Source: Bugulina stolonifera
Lineage: Eukaryota > Bryozoa > Gymnolaemata > Cheilostomatida > Bugulidae
NCBI GenBank assembly: GCA_935421135.1
Contig: OW285192.1
Location: 16,345,001 to 16,409,000, forward strand
Direction: 5' to 3'
Length of the DNA: 64,000 nt
Part shown: positions 45,301 to 52,927 of the stretch, piece after piece
How positions within the stretch are numbered: the stretch's first letter is position 1
How the letters are laid out: each line of letters opens with the position of its first letter
Made by a program: the position numbers and the translations under genes
Notes under the pieces: model-generated
Databases searched by the model: none
What the model saw: the letters and a program-made list of their open reading frames with translations, nothing else
What the model was told of the DNA's origin: nothing

Positions 45301-48300
45301 TACCAGTAGCCTCAGTGCAGTCTATTACATACATAGAATTAGGTAATCAGATGATCACAATATCATGTGTGTTAGATCCAAGGCTAAGTGCAACTGATTG
45401 CTGATTGGCCACATGTGTATTGGACTGTAACAACTATCCATCATTCCAATCTCTACCATTCACACATGGAAGGTATAGGCTAATAGCTGTGGAAAAATAG
45501 TTATCTACAATTTACTTCACTATCGGACCTTTTTGCCGACCTTTTCTAAAATGATGGCTTCTTGTAAACGAAAGAGCGGAACGCAGTCTTTGTTTGAAGC
45601 GAGGAATCGTCAGATCAGTAGAATGAGCAGCATTAAGAGAGCTCTGCAGGCTTTTAATTTCGGCAGTAGGAAGTTTGACAGGTAAAGTCAAAAATTCGAT
45701 TTACAGAATAGGAAAACCAAGTATTCTTGATAGTTTTTGTATATTAATAGTCGAAAGTGAATGTTAAAGAAATTTAAATATTTCCTTGTTCAAGCTTGCC
45801 TCTGTGTATTGTTTTTGGATGCTAGATGTGCATTCTATCCTGCTGTTTATGGGAGTGAATTCGCTAAAGGCACTGGAGTACAAGTAGTTCGGACTCGAAC
45901 CTGTGACCTTCAAATTCACAAATCATCTCTATTTTCCCATGCAGAGAGAGGGTCCAAGATACGATGTATTTATAGCATAAATTTAGACACTTAAAACTCC
46001 ACTTCCCCCAGCAGCTGGGTCTCCATGGCTGGTACTTAGGTAACCAGTGACAGTGGAGTAGGATCATTAGCAGGATAGGGCCAGCAGACATAATATAGGC
46101 AACATATAGCGATGTAATGGTACATTCCTTATGGCTACATGCCTTCTACCTCCTAATGAGCATATTTTACTGCTTAATAATATGTTTTAGATGATCTAAA
46201 TTGATTTTAAAATGTATTTATAGTTTTTATAGTTTGCACCGTCTCATGGAAAGATGAAAATTAGCGCCTTTCAAGTGTTTTTTGTCAGCTCCATTTATTC
46301 GCTTCATCAAACAAGCAGACCTATAGTAATGATTTTATCATGCCACTATTTATGGTGCACACTATAAAAAATGCTACATGAATATTGTGAAATAATATTT
46401 ATTTGGTAACCAGTTACACTGGCACAACCTCCCATAATTTGTATTATCTTTATTATTGTCCACCACATGTAGTTATCCAACCCTGGGTGGGTAAACCATA
46501 AACAATGTGATTCATATAGGCCTTGTAATCTATCTTTTTAAATCCTTTGTTTTTTTTGATAAATAATTTTGCTCGTATTACTAGACACCTGATAACAACC
46601 CAGATGGGAGATTATGGTTAAATTCTTTTCTGATGATGGTGTGTGAATCTGTGGTAGCGAAGGTTTATGAGAGAAATATGTAGCGACTCTATTTGATATC
46701 TCCAAAAGTGTGGAACCCCCCAATTGTGGTTTATCATTCTTTGGCGTATTACAGCATTGCAAATTTTCTTAGTAATAGAATTAATGTGTTCTAATCAGAA
46801 ATTAATTGGGCCATTTATGTGTAGGACTAGATCGGTTTCCTTTTGAGGTTTGAAAGTAATCTTATAGAATACATTATGCAAGAATCTCCTAGAATAGCGG
46901 ATTTCTTGGAACATGGAAGTTTCCAGTTAATCTATTCTTATCAAACTTACTTCATGAGAGTAATTTTGAGGTTTTAGTTTTCTAAACTTTTAAGAATCTG
47001 TGCACTGCAAATTAGAGTAGGAGATGATTGGTGTAAATAGATAACATAGGATGTAACAAAGTAGTCTATTGGTTGAAATTGATTCTCTTTCTCCAACTTC
47101 TCTCCTAACCAGTCAAAGTGAATCAGCTAATAGTAAAGTCGTATGAAATACAAATAATATGTTAATATTACGTTTAACTTCTTGGTAACAGATGTGGTTG
47201 GATGGTGCTGCTGCTGCTGTTATTACAAACCTTAACATGCTTACATGAGTATAATTCATCACAGATACGATCTCAGTATAGATAAGAAGTAATATAGTTG
47301 GTAATAAATTGGAAGATAAAACTAAATGAAAAGAATTGACAATATATTTCCTGCAATTTCTGCAACTATTATGGCTGTGAAGACTGTCTTTGGGTAATGA
47401 CGTGCATCACATTACAATAAAGAATAGCTGGTAAGAGAAATAAACAATGGAAGTCAGGCTATCCGTATCTCCAATGTAAAGCTAGTAAATGCCATGTTAT
47501 GCAAAATGGCATCTTAGTTGCTCACAGGCTATCAGTATCTTCATTTCTGCTCTTTCCTCCAGAAATAATGGAAGTCCGTAAAGGTGACCCACTTCCCTAG
47601 TTATTATCCTGCAGGCACAATCTCTCATAGGTTACAGTAAGTGTAATTTAATTGTTAATTAGGCCCCTAACATTTCATTTATTTTCAGACCGAATTCAGA
47701 GCACGACCTGAGCAAACCATACCAGACAGTTTTCAATGGTGCTAGTAAAGTAAGTGACAATGACTTTGATGCTGGCTATACAGCACAGCTGAGACGTGTC
47801 TCTAAACACCAGTATGTTCGCACATCTCCAGACGCGGCTAAACCTGGCCAACCAGTTCCCACCTCGAGACCTAGTAGTCAGCATTCACCATTAAGTCACC
47901 ACCAATCGGTCCACAACAGCCCTAGTAGTCTGCAGTTTTCTCAGGCAACAGGAAACAATACAAGCGGACATTCTCATCACAACTTCAGTTCAGTTACAGA
48001 CAGTTCACACCACGGTATTGTATCGCCACACAACCATGCAGCTAATCCTGCTTCATCACGTGCCCATCATTCAGCTGTTGTGACTCCACATGTCCGGACT
48101 AGTAGCGTATCTTCGTCTAACTACAGTCCAGCCGACAACCGTTTGTCCAGTGCATCTCTAAAGCTGCAGACCAGCAGTCATGTTTTACATGCGGATAGAC
48201 AACAGGTAGGTGAATATAGAATAACTATTATAGCAGTAGTTTACACTACCTCAATTGTAACATCACATATCCAATGTATGTAATGTATAATTTATCTAAA

Positions 48301-51300
48301 GCTATTTGAAACTTGGCCAAACTGACCTAAGGCAAATTTGCATAAAATTATTGTTGAATTCTGCCTCTCGCTGATACCACTCGTGACAGTAATTCCATGA
48401 CGGAAATAGCGTATAGTATCGTATAGGTCATTGATTGCTTGGATGAATACTGATTAATGCTGATTGATTTTTTACCTGATTATTTGCCATTTTATTGAAC
48501 CAATACTTTGCAAATAATCTGTCAGTTATTACAGTGCCACTCCTTCCCATCGCCTGCAATATTTTATATATCTCTTCCATGTGTGACTATACAATTTTTA
48601 ATCCACTAGGTCCTGGAAACAGATATAGATGCACCGAGTTCACCGGAAGTGCAGCCCCCACCTCCACCACGCAGGTTGAGTAGGGACCAGACATCTAGCA
48701 AACCACCACCCAAGCCTCCAAAGCTTTTACCAACCATTTATAGCTCAGAAATAAACCATAATGAAACCTCAAAGCACCTATCACATGACCATAGCAACTC
48801 CTCACACTTAGAGAATCTGGTCAAATCTGCTGACAGTATACCAACTTCAATGGTTGAATCGTCGTTCCATGTGACCCATTTAACGGAGACCAGTTCACGT
48901 GATGTGAATGACACGGTGTCATCAACTATTGCACTAACCTATAGCCCAAAGGTTGATGCACAAGATGGCGCAACTCCCATGTCGTCACACTTGCAAAACA
49001 AGAAGCCTCCAGAATTACCTAGTCACAAAAGAGAGGATTTTTCAATTGTACCCCAACCCATGGAGCGTAAAGATCGCAGAAGTGAATCCTTATCCGTTCC
49101 GACTAAGGGAGAGGACATGACAGTTACTTCTGGTGACCCAACAATTCATATCCAACGTAAACATTCTGTACATAAGCCTCGGCATAGCAGACGCTCATAT
49201 AGTTCATCTAGTATTAATAAAGATGAGAAATCAGTCTTTGACAACCAATCTAAACATAATAGTCCAACTAGCAGATTAGCGCAGCGTGAAACTGAGTTCT
49301 CTGCAGTAGAAAAATCTGCACCAACGGTAGCTCAGAGACTAGACCCGGCAGTTCTTAATAACGCCATACAAGAGAATAGACCAAAACCTTTTAACAGATA
49401 TCAACCACTGAGTGGGTCTCAATCGGCGTCTCATAGTAGACAGCCGTCAGCAGAAATCTTGGACATTAGTTCCAGGACAGAGTCTCCTGTTCCATTGGCA
49501 AGACAGAAAGATATTGGATCTCCAACCCCACCTCCACGTAGTCCCAAACATTCTCCTACACCTTCCAGATCTAACAGGGTTTCAGTAGCAAGGTCAGTAC
49601 ACCAAGTTTATATAAAGTCTTAATATATTTTTAAATTCTCATGAAATTTGAATTCCACTTGTAGAATTTGTTATTTGTTATAGCCTAATACGTACAAATT
49701 GACTTGTAGTCTGGGTGGTGACAGTCGCAAGTCTACCCCATCCCCTCACTCGAGTGTATCTGATGCTGCTAAATCTGGAGCTAAGTCTGATCCTTCAACA
49801 CCTATTGACAAATCCTTTGTTCCAATCAGTACAGAGATACTTGCAGAACTAGCTGACCAAGGTATCGATATTACTGGCAAGCACAAATGTATCAGCGATG
49901 AAAGTAAAGCCCGACTAGTGAAGGTAAGAAATGAGCAGGGTAAAATAATGCTAGTAATCCACCTTTTGGCACACTCCATTCCATTCTACAACTGGCATGA
50001 AGAATCAGTGTTAATTGATTCACATTCCTACTGCTACTGGCTGATACAAATTTTCTCGATGGTGAGTCATTTGTGGTGAAATAAGAAAAATGGTTTAACC
50101 AATCTTGTCACATTATTCAACGGATTCATCGCAACTTGGCCATCAATCTCTGTAATCATTCGTTCTAAATATAGCCTTATCAGAATCTTTCTACTTAAAT
50201 TTTCGGAAATCTGTAACCAAAAAAATTTCTGCTCCTTTCCATCAAGTTTATCTGGAATTTACTATGGTAAAATAGTAGTTTTATAAAATTGTCCTAATTT
50301 TTTATCTAATCCAACGTATTTTGGCATTTCTGGAAATGTTGTCAGTTTAGTTGATGTCATGACTTTGTGTCAGTCCAAGGTCTAAGCTTGCATGGCTGAT
50401 GGGATTGAATATGCCTTGATATTATTTGCATTCCTGATCATTATAGATGAAAACTTTGAACGACTCCTCACCTGTGGTGAAGAAAACTCCAACAATTAGA
50501 CATATCAGGCAGAAATCTTCAGATGAAATTTTGTGTGACACACAAGTGGAGCACCTTGGTAAATCAATCAAAGATGACAGCTTAATACAGGTGCTCTCCA
50601 AGCCACAAAAAGGAACCACTGACTACCTCCGTGAGTAATAACAACAGAGACAACTGAACTCGGAAATCAACTTAAAATCAAATCTGTTTTTCACAATAAC
50701 ATCTAATGTTGGAATTTTGCAATTGCCCGCCTGCATAGAATGCAAACAACACTGCAATGGTTTTGTTGTAAAGAAATATACACATATCTCCTTTCAGCTG
50801 GCTTATTTGACGAAGTTCTGTCAAGAGAACTTCCCAGGAAGCAGAGGCAGAGTTTGGGCAGCTACGGCTCACCTTGCCATTCTACGCAAAGCAGTGATGG
50901 CGACGGCAGCAACCTCCACAGAGCTGACAAGACTAGTCATGGTCAGAGAGTGGAATCACCTTTCGATGAACTCAATACAGTACAAGAGAAAAAGGTGAGA
51001 GGGAGACCGATATGGCTTCTGTTTGCTATACCAGTACTTGTCATGCTACCAACGGATCAGCTAGCATATACCATGTGCTACAAGTGCACATTTTACTTCC
51101 TGGCATAGTGATCTTGTACCATATTTAACTATGTGCTTCAGACACACATATTATGATCTACATTTTGGAGAAATGAGTAAATACAGTGTATACCAACAAC
51201 TCTACATGTGTGCATGTCTTGTAAAGAGCCTGACTAAGGCTGTATATTTCTATTGTTAAGTGCAAGTATTCATTACCAGCCAGAGTTCATCCAATCAGCT

Positions 51301-52630
51301 TTGTTTTAGGAGGAGCTTATTCTTGTGCTAAAGAAAAAACTTTCGGTTCTGCAAGAAGATCAGAAATTTAGACTGCAGGAAATTGAAGACAATGATGCCA
51401 GTGGAGAAAAGGTAAGCGTTATTATTTGGGATTAGGAATGGCAGTGTTCGAATTAAAATTACTATAGCTTTGGAGATGTCCTTCAGAAGGAGTGGAGGTG
51501 AAGGAGTGATGGCATGATGCATGGTTATGTACACTCATATCACTATTAACTACCACCATTTCTCCTACATGTATGTTCACAGGAACTCAGTATGGAAAGC
51601 AGACATATTTGCATGTACATGTATGCTTTTAGAACCTTTACATGTACACCGATGTGTACATGTATATGGTCTAAAAGCGGGTTTTTACAATCGCTTTCAT
51701 TCTCAGCAATTGAAGTAGAGAAAGTCAAAACAATTCCAAAATTAAAATCTTGTTTTTAGATGTGATCATAATTATTTTAACTCGCAGCTACTTTCTGCGT
51801 TTAGTGTAAATAGGCAATAAATCTATAATTTGTTATAGCTGGTACATAGCAGCATGTTTCACACTAATTTTACTCTGCAGGTAGCAGAAGCGGTAGAGAG
51901 GAAATGCAATGACAGAGAGACGAGTAAATACAAGTCATATATTGATGATGTAGAAAAGATCACAAAACTGTTGTTAAAGCTGTCAAGGCGTCTAGCTAGA
52001 TCAGAAAATGAGTTAAGGAACGCGCCAATGGATGCTACAGACGACGATAAGGTAGACATTTTCTTTTGGTGATAACCCGGTGGATTGGTTATAGTTTATA
52101 AGGGGCAGAAAACTTCTCTCTTTGCCTAATGCTCACTTGGAGATCTAGAATATAATTCATGTAGATTTTGGTGAGCTGAAGCCCTTGCCAGCCAAGTACT
52201 AAAAATAATAATAATGTTTGGTTTTACGTCATGTACATAAAATTAAAGAAACTGTGTGTGCTGCAGATTCCTGGGATAGAATATGCTCAAACTGAATTCA
52301 CTACCAAACCAAAATTCTTGTTTCTGGCCATAATCTATGACATTAGTTTTGATAACACTGTTAATTGTAACATTTTAGAAATGTCTGGAACAAAAGCGTA
52401 ATAACCTGCAACGACAGCACAATGACGCCAAAGCGTTGAAAGAGAGCATCGATAAGAGAAAAGGACCGGTTGTGGTGTTTCTGAAACAGGCTCTGGATGA
52501 ATCGGAGTTTGAGCTCTATGATCACTACATCAGCATAAAGCTGAGGCTAATAATGGAGGTCAGTGACATTGAGGATCAAATCAATCACTGCGAAGAACAG
52601 ATTTCTGCTGTGACTGCAGTATCACCTTAG
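2913..52630 (+). CDS. shroom: Shroom-family actin/Rho-kinase scaffold protein, 5'-partial, 21 exons in window
   Basis: Shroom proteins bind F-actin and recruit Rho kinase through a C-terminal ASD2 coiled coil, driving actomyosin contraction and apical constriction of epithelia. Exons seen: 2913-3344, 20462-20643, 21317-21519, 24146-25261, 26131-26245, 27105-27205, 27760-27923, 29866-30020, 30838-30985, 31155-31388, 31822-32014, 33304-33389, 42982-43128, 47689-48205, 48610-49592, 49710-49923, 50447-50630, 50798-50994, 51310-51411, 51881-52051, 52379-52630. All junctions are GT-AG and phase-compatible; the join is 5,896 nt (one base closing a codon, then 1,964 codons plus stop). The last ~300 residues match vertebrate Shroom ASD2 closely: RRLARSENEL against RLARVENAL, and RQHNDAKALKESIDKR against [16 protein letters not shown]. 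The rest is low-complexity Ser/Pro/His-rich. The first exon begins inside a codon, so N-terminal exons, possibly with a PDZ domain, lie outside. Family assignment is very secure; small cassette exons may be missing. Confidence 0.93.
4271..4546. mobile_element. MITE-like inverted-repeat element, 276 bp
   Basis: The left end AAGGTGCAAACACACGGGAG continues CGTTTTGGAGCG. The right end read on the minus strand is AAGGTGTAAACACACGAGAG continuing CGTTTTGGGGCC: about 32-bp terminal inverted repeats with four mismatches. The interior is short, non-coding and GC-richer than its surroundings. Target-site duplication not clear, so the superfamily is undetermined. Confidence 0.65.
8747..9038. repeat. tandem duplication, two 146-bp copies
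   Basis: Copies at 8747-8892 and 8893-9038 differ at about three positions (AAGTAC/AGGTAC; TTTAAAGG/TTCGAAGG). Near identity inside an intron points to a recent duplication. Confidence 0.93.
14478..14712. repeat. 22-bp minisatellite, about 10-11 units
   Basis: Unit CATGGTTCCCTACCCAGTAT plus TT or CT, repeated with small changes and degenerating at the right end. Because 22 is not a multiple of three and the unit has no stop, all three + frames stay open, giving long spurious reading frames. Confidence 0.93.
15471..15503. repeat. (TAA)n/(TTA)n AT-rich hairpin
   Basis: A TAA run followed by ACTATT and a TTA run forms an imperfect self-complementary microsatellite. No gene relation. Confidence 0.7.
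17934..17987 (+). repeat. left terminal inverted repeat of the 1.15-kb element
   Basis: Contains repeated CACCGAAC motifs spaced within the arm (ACACCGAACCACCGAACAG, later TCACCGAACAG), which could be transposase-binding repeats. Confidence 0.85.
19031..19084 (-). repeat. right terminal inverted repeat of the 1.15-kb element
   Basis: Reverse complement of the left arm with a single mismatch; ends TTTTTCCGGCACCG immediately before the repeated CTAAGAGAGC flank. Confidence 0.85.
20462..20643 (+). CDS. shroom: shroom exon 2
   Basis: Acceptor is pyrimidine-rich CTCTCTTTACAG; donor is TTAG|GTACGT. It starts with one base completing the Arg codon left by exon 1 and ends in phase 1. The peptide begins LRQSSICNTVEDHQRFSS and is polar and disordered-looking. 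The open frame runs past the donor, but the splice fits the next exon. Confidence 0.8.
20644..21316 (+). other. shroom intron 2
   Basis: 673 bp of AT-rich intron; nothing else seen. Confidence 0.7.
21317..21519 (+). CDS. shroom: shroom exon 3
   Basis: Acceptor GCTTGTAG, donor GAG|GTAAGA, ends in phase 0. It encodes a Gly/Pro/Tyr/Ser-rich linker (AASGGHPSGYPAGGAYYSS) with no known domain. Confidence 0.82.
22710..22783 (+). tRNA. tRNA-Ile (anticodon AAU)
   Basis: Complete cloverleaf: acceptor GGCCGGT pairs with ACTGGCC (one G-U), D stem GCTC/GAGC, anticodon stem TCGTG/CGCGA with loop CTAATAA (anticodon AAT at 22744-22746), T stem GCGGG/CCCGT with loop TTCGATC, discriminator A. Internal A and B boxes are intact, there is no intron, no encoded CCA, and a T5 run at 22786-22790 serves as pol III terminator. 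It lies on the same strand as shroom, inside an intron. Confidence 0.97.
22786..22790 (+). terminator. RNA polymerase III T-run terminator
   Basis: TTTTT three bases after the tRNA discriminator base. Confidence 0.8.
24146..25261 (+). CDS. shroom: shroom exon 4 (large Ser-rich exon)
   Basis: At 1,116 bp this is the longest exon, flanked by ATGTTTCAG and CAG|GTAAGC, phase 0 at both ends. It encodes 372 residues, rich in Ser, Gln and Pro. Two short basic/hydrophobic stretches (VRRVESVKRIMQNNKKAV and GRSVKSIVGMFDQPAIHQAL) are the only parts that look like structured helices. The ATG at 24137 lies in the intron just before the acceptor and is probably not a start, because exon 3 joins in phase. 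Confidence 0.9.
26131..26245 (+). CDS. shroom: shroom exon 5
   Basis: Acceptor GGCTGTTTCAG, donor ATCA|GTAAGT, phase 0 to 1. The peptide LLRQELAETESGNHYEDLES is acidic. The exon contains two short Y-E motifs (HYEDL, IYEPI) that could be tyrosine phosphorylation sites (inference). Confidence 0.8.
27105..27205 (+). CDS. shroom: shroom exon 6
   Basis: Acceptor GATATTTCAG, donor CAACAG|GTAGAA, phase 1 to 0. It encodes 34 residues including GNYMNFPATKDYMDVAP. The tyrosines in YMNF and YMDV have the YxN/YxxM-like look of SH2-docking sites, but this is only a suggestion. Confidence 0.78.
27760..27923 (+). CDS. shroom: shroom exon 7
   Basis: Acceptor TCTTTCTTCAG, donor TTAAG|GTTAGT, phase 0 to 2. 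It encodes SDRRSVEADHHRCMSMDSAL and further polar sequence. No domain is recognised. It is supported by open frame, splice sites and phase continuity. Confidence 0.78.
28017..28061. repeat. imperfect palindrome (45 bp)
   Basis: CTATGTACATCTACATACAG and the downstream CTGTGTGTAGATGTACATAG are inverted copies with one mismatch around a short loop; could extrude as a hairpin. Confidence 0.75.
29866..30020 (+). CDS. shroom: shroom exon 8
   Basis: Acceptor TCTAATTGCAG, donor CAAT|GTATGT, phase 2 to 1. It encodes a basic, Asn/Ser-rich segment (QHLNRYNLNKSNVNPVQPTH) followed by an APPAV proline patch. Confidence 0.8.
30838..30985 (+). CDS. shroom: shroom exon 9
   Basis: Acceptor AATCTTGCAG, donor GAGCC|GTAAGT, phase 1 to 2. 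The peptide includes MNLSERTEEFVKMRNKPIR, one of the few predicted-helical stretches before ASD2, then a basic Arg/Ser segment. Confidence 0.8.
31155..31388 (+). CDS. shroom: shroom exon 10
   Basis: Acceptor TTCTATTTTAG, donor GAAAG|GTATGT, phase 2 to 2. It contains RVIRDNLIDFYKRKSRD, the most helix-like block outside ASD2, then a Ser/Pro-rich tail (SQSPSHHSPSRPSLPN). Whether the helix corresponds to the vertebrate actin-binding ASD1 cannot be decided by eye. Confidence 0.82.
31822..32014 (+). CDS. shroom: shroom exon 11, with PPxY motif
   Basis: Acceptor TTCCATTACTAG, donor TTTG|GTAACT, phase 2 to 0. The open frame extends upstream into hydrophobic AT-rich codons that are intron. The peptide carries VSSAPPAYMHSW; PPAY fits the PPxY ligand of WW domains. 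Ser-rich flanks follow. Confidence 0.8.
33304..33389 (+). CDS. shroom: shroom exon 12 (short basic exon)
   Basis: Only 86 bp. Acceptor TTATCATTGCAAG, donor TCAAG|GTGAGT. Phase 0 in, phase 2 out. It encodes VAEVSPFSMPGQKSRKERPG and a few more residues. A competing acceptor six bases downstream would break the frame. A chance open frame covers the same bases in another register. Confidence 0.7.
36108..36133 (+). CDS. weak candidate mini first exon of shroom
   Basis: ATGG followed by eight codons (MDAITEID) and AG|GTAAAA in phase 2, compatible with either the 37522 exon or exon 13. An in-frame TAG lies 6 bases upstream of the ATG. Such a short match could well be chance. Confidence 0.2.
37522..37584 (+). 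CDS. shroom: candidate cassette or alternative first exon of shroom (63 bp)
   Basis: Pyrimidine-rich acceptor CCTTTTGCCCTCCAG and donor GACG|GTAGGT flank exactly 63 bases that keep frame between exons 12 and 13, adding KRSEEMGDSTMGFYNKLMRR. The frame is also open upstream to an ATG at 37472 (MKMHSHHRASFRLLPSS), so it could instead be a first exon of 37 codons, giving a 959-residue isoform. It lies in the 9.6-kb intron. Confidence 0.55.
38541..38633. repeat. three-unit 32-bp array of hairpins
   Basis: Units start at 38541, 38573 and 38605. Each has a palindromic core TGATAACTnnnAGTTATCA. The last forms a perfect 18-bp-arm, 3-base-loop hairpin at 38595-38633, because the linker CACTGAGCTG is followed by its own inverted copy. 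Confidence 0.88.
39987..40084. repeat. 98-bp direct repeat, copy 1
   Basis: Begins TTGTGCACTATAGATTGATT and ends AAAGGGATACAT. Identical by eye to 40480-40577, 493 bp downstream in the same orientation. The 395 bp between the copies is non-coding. Confidence 0.92.
40480..40577. repeat. 98-bp direct repeat, copy 2
   Basis: Second identical copy, flanked by unrelated sequence. Could be the long terminal repeats of a tiny element or a recent dispersed duplication. Confidence 0.92.
41073..41237. repeat. 33-bp minisatellite, five units
   Basis: Unit begins TAGACTAATACACAGTCTTC and continues TATGCAGAATTAA. Five practically identical copies. A multiple of three, so the minus strand stays open as an 11-residue repeat, which I regard as spurious. 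Confidence 0.95.
42982..43128 (+). CDS. shroom: shroom exon 13, with SH3-type proline motif
   Basis: Acceptor CTTTCTCTTGCAG, donor GACA|GTAAGT, phase 2 to 2. The peptide DIAPSLPPRNYHPEDLQ contains PSLPPR, a class II SH3 ligand (PxxPxR), followed by HPPPAPDRR. It lies after a 9.6-kb intron and is one likely landing site for alternative first exons. Confidence 0.82.
45551..45681 (+). CDS. shroom: candidate alternative first exon of shroom (44 codons)
   Basis: An ATG (context CTAAAATGATGG, A at -3 in both of the tandem ATGs) opens a stop-free frame of 43 codons ending GACAG|GTAAAG in phase 2. Exon 14 begins with the single base that completes that codon, giving FDR-PNSEHDL. The peptide is basic and helix-like: SLFEARNRQISRMSSIKRAL then FNFGSRKFD. 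An isoform starting here would be 916 residues, lack everything before exon 14 and keep ASD2. Promoter not identified; transcript support needed. Confidence 0.6.
45860..46090 (-). mobile_element. possible SINE-like block with a B-box
   Basis: On the minus strand GGTTCGAGTCC (45891-45901) matches the pol III B box, inside a stretch richer in GC than its surroundings. I could not find a convincing A box, target-site duplication or second copy, so this is a weak call. Confidence 0.25.
47689..48205 (+). CDS. shroom: shroom exon 14 (His/Ser-rich)
   Basis: Acceptor TTATTTTCAG, donor CAACAG|GTAGGT, phase 2 to 0. It opens with LSKPYQTVFNGASKVSDND and AQLRRVSKHQYVRTSPD, then about 90 residues exceptionally rich in His and Ser (for example SHHQSVHNSPSSLQF, HSHHNFSSVTDSSHHG). 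No domain is recognised. Confidence 0.87.
48610..49592 (+). CDS. shroom: shroom exon 15 (proline-rich, SH3 ligands)
   Basis: Acceptor TAATCCACTAG, donor GCAAG|GTCAGT, phase 0 to 2, 983 bp. It begins with PPPPPRRLSRD and KPPPKPPKLLP, and ends with SPTPPPRSPKHSPTPSRS; PTPPPR and PPPPRR are SH3 or WW-type ligands. The middle is Ser/His/Thr-rich and disordered-looking. Confidence 0.9.
49710..49923 (+). CDS. shroom: shroom exon 16
   Basis: Acceptor TTGACTTGTAG, donor GTGAAG|GTAAGA, phase 2 to 0. Ser-rich start, then a probable helix (STEILAELADQGIDITGKHK). The open frame continues into the intron beyond the donor, but the strong GTAAGA and the phase-0 join place the exon end here. Confidence 0.85.
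50447..50630 (+). CDS. shroom: shroom exon 17, start of ASD2 region
   Basis: Acceptor GATCATTATAG, donor CCTCC|GTGAGT, phase 0 to 1. VEHLGKSIKDDSLIQVL aligns with vertebrate SEELAREIVGKDKSLADIL, the conserved N-terminal helix of ASD2. The exon begins with ATG, but exon 16 joins in phase, so this Met is probably internal. A stop codon follows directly if the donor is ignored. Confidence 0.88.
50798..50994 (+). CDS. shroom: shroom exon 18, ASD2 region
   Basis: Acceptor ATCTCCTTTCAG, donor AAAAAG|GTGAGA, phase 1 to 0. Joined to exon 17 it reads DYLPGLFDEVLSRELPRK, matching vertebrate MDLMEGIFPKDEHLLEEA. A Ser/His-rich linker follows, as in vertebrate Shrooms before the main coiled coil. Confidence 0.88.
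51310..51411 (+). CDS. shroom: shroom exon 19, ASD2 coiled coil
   Basis: Acceptor TTTGTTTTAG, donor GAAAAG|GTAAGC, phase 0 to 0, 34 residues. EELILVLKKKLSVLQEDQ aligns with vertebrate QELIESISRKLQVLREAR at the start of the ASD2 helix. Confidence 0.9.
51881..52051 (+). CDS. shroom: shroom exon 20, ASD2 coiled coil
   Basis: Acceptor TTTACTCTGCAG, donor GATAAG|GTAGAC, phase 0 to 0, 57 residues. KYKSYIDDVEKITKLLLKLS and RRLARSENELRN match the vertebrate [26 protein letters not shown] block, the strongest signature of the family. Heptad hydrophobics are intact. Confidence 0.94.
52379..52630 (+). CDS. shroom: shroom terminal exon 21, ASD2 C-terminus and stop
   Basis: Acceptor GTAACATTTTAG, stop TAG at 52628-52630. 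It encodes NDAKALKESIDKRKGPVVVF, SEFELYDHYISIKLRLIME and INHCEEQISAV, aligning with vertebrate [36 protein letters not shown] and IHLGEEQLKCL. In vertebrates this part of the coiled coil binds the Rho-kinase coiled coil. Confidence 0.95.
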   Translation, partial: KCLEQKRNNLQRQHNDAKALKESIDKRKGPVVVFLKQALDESEFELYDHYISIKLRLIMEVSDIEDQINHCEEQISAVTAVSP

Positions 52631-52921
52631 ACATCATTGTAGTCCATATATGTATTATCATGGTTACTCAAGAGCTCCACAGAGAGAATAGTGACCAAAG
52701 TTACATGTACATTGCTGCTGTATGCACATGTAGTACTGTTTTTGGTGACCTATTTTTGCACTTCCTTAGTAAGATACACTGTGTTCCCTGTTTTGATAAC
52801 AGTTGCAGCTCTTGTATTTAGTCTTAGTAGCTACTAGTGATCTTTCTCATTTTTTGTTGTAGAATACATGTTTAATGTTGAAAATTTTTACATATCTATT
52901 TATCTAGAAGTTTTATATAAT

Positions 52922-52927
52922 AATAAA
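52922..52927 (+). promoter_or_regulatory. candidate poly(A) signal of shroom
   Basis: AATAAA about 290 bases after the stop codon, in AT-rich sequence. It would give a 3' UTR of about 310 bases. Other AT-rich matches occur downstream. Confidence 0.4.

Larger units (their letters stand above)
43129..47688 (+). other. shroom intron 13, 4.6 kb
   Basis: Holds the candidate alternative first exon at 45551-45681 and, downstream, a GC-richer block (45860-46090) with a minus-strand tRNA-like B box. No other gene seen. Confidence 0.7.
48206..52378 (+). other. shroom introns 14-20
   Basis: Short introns at 48206-48609, 49593-49709, 49924-50446, 50631-50797, 50995-51309, 51412-51880 and 52052-52378. 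Nothing else seen. The 3' half of the gene is much more compact than the 5' half. Confidence 0.75.

Noticed and set aside
50717..50998. Alternative frame over shroom exon 18
   Set aside because: The other frame continues ASD2 from exon 17 in the correct phase and aligns with vertebrate Shroom.
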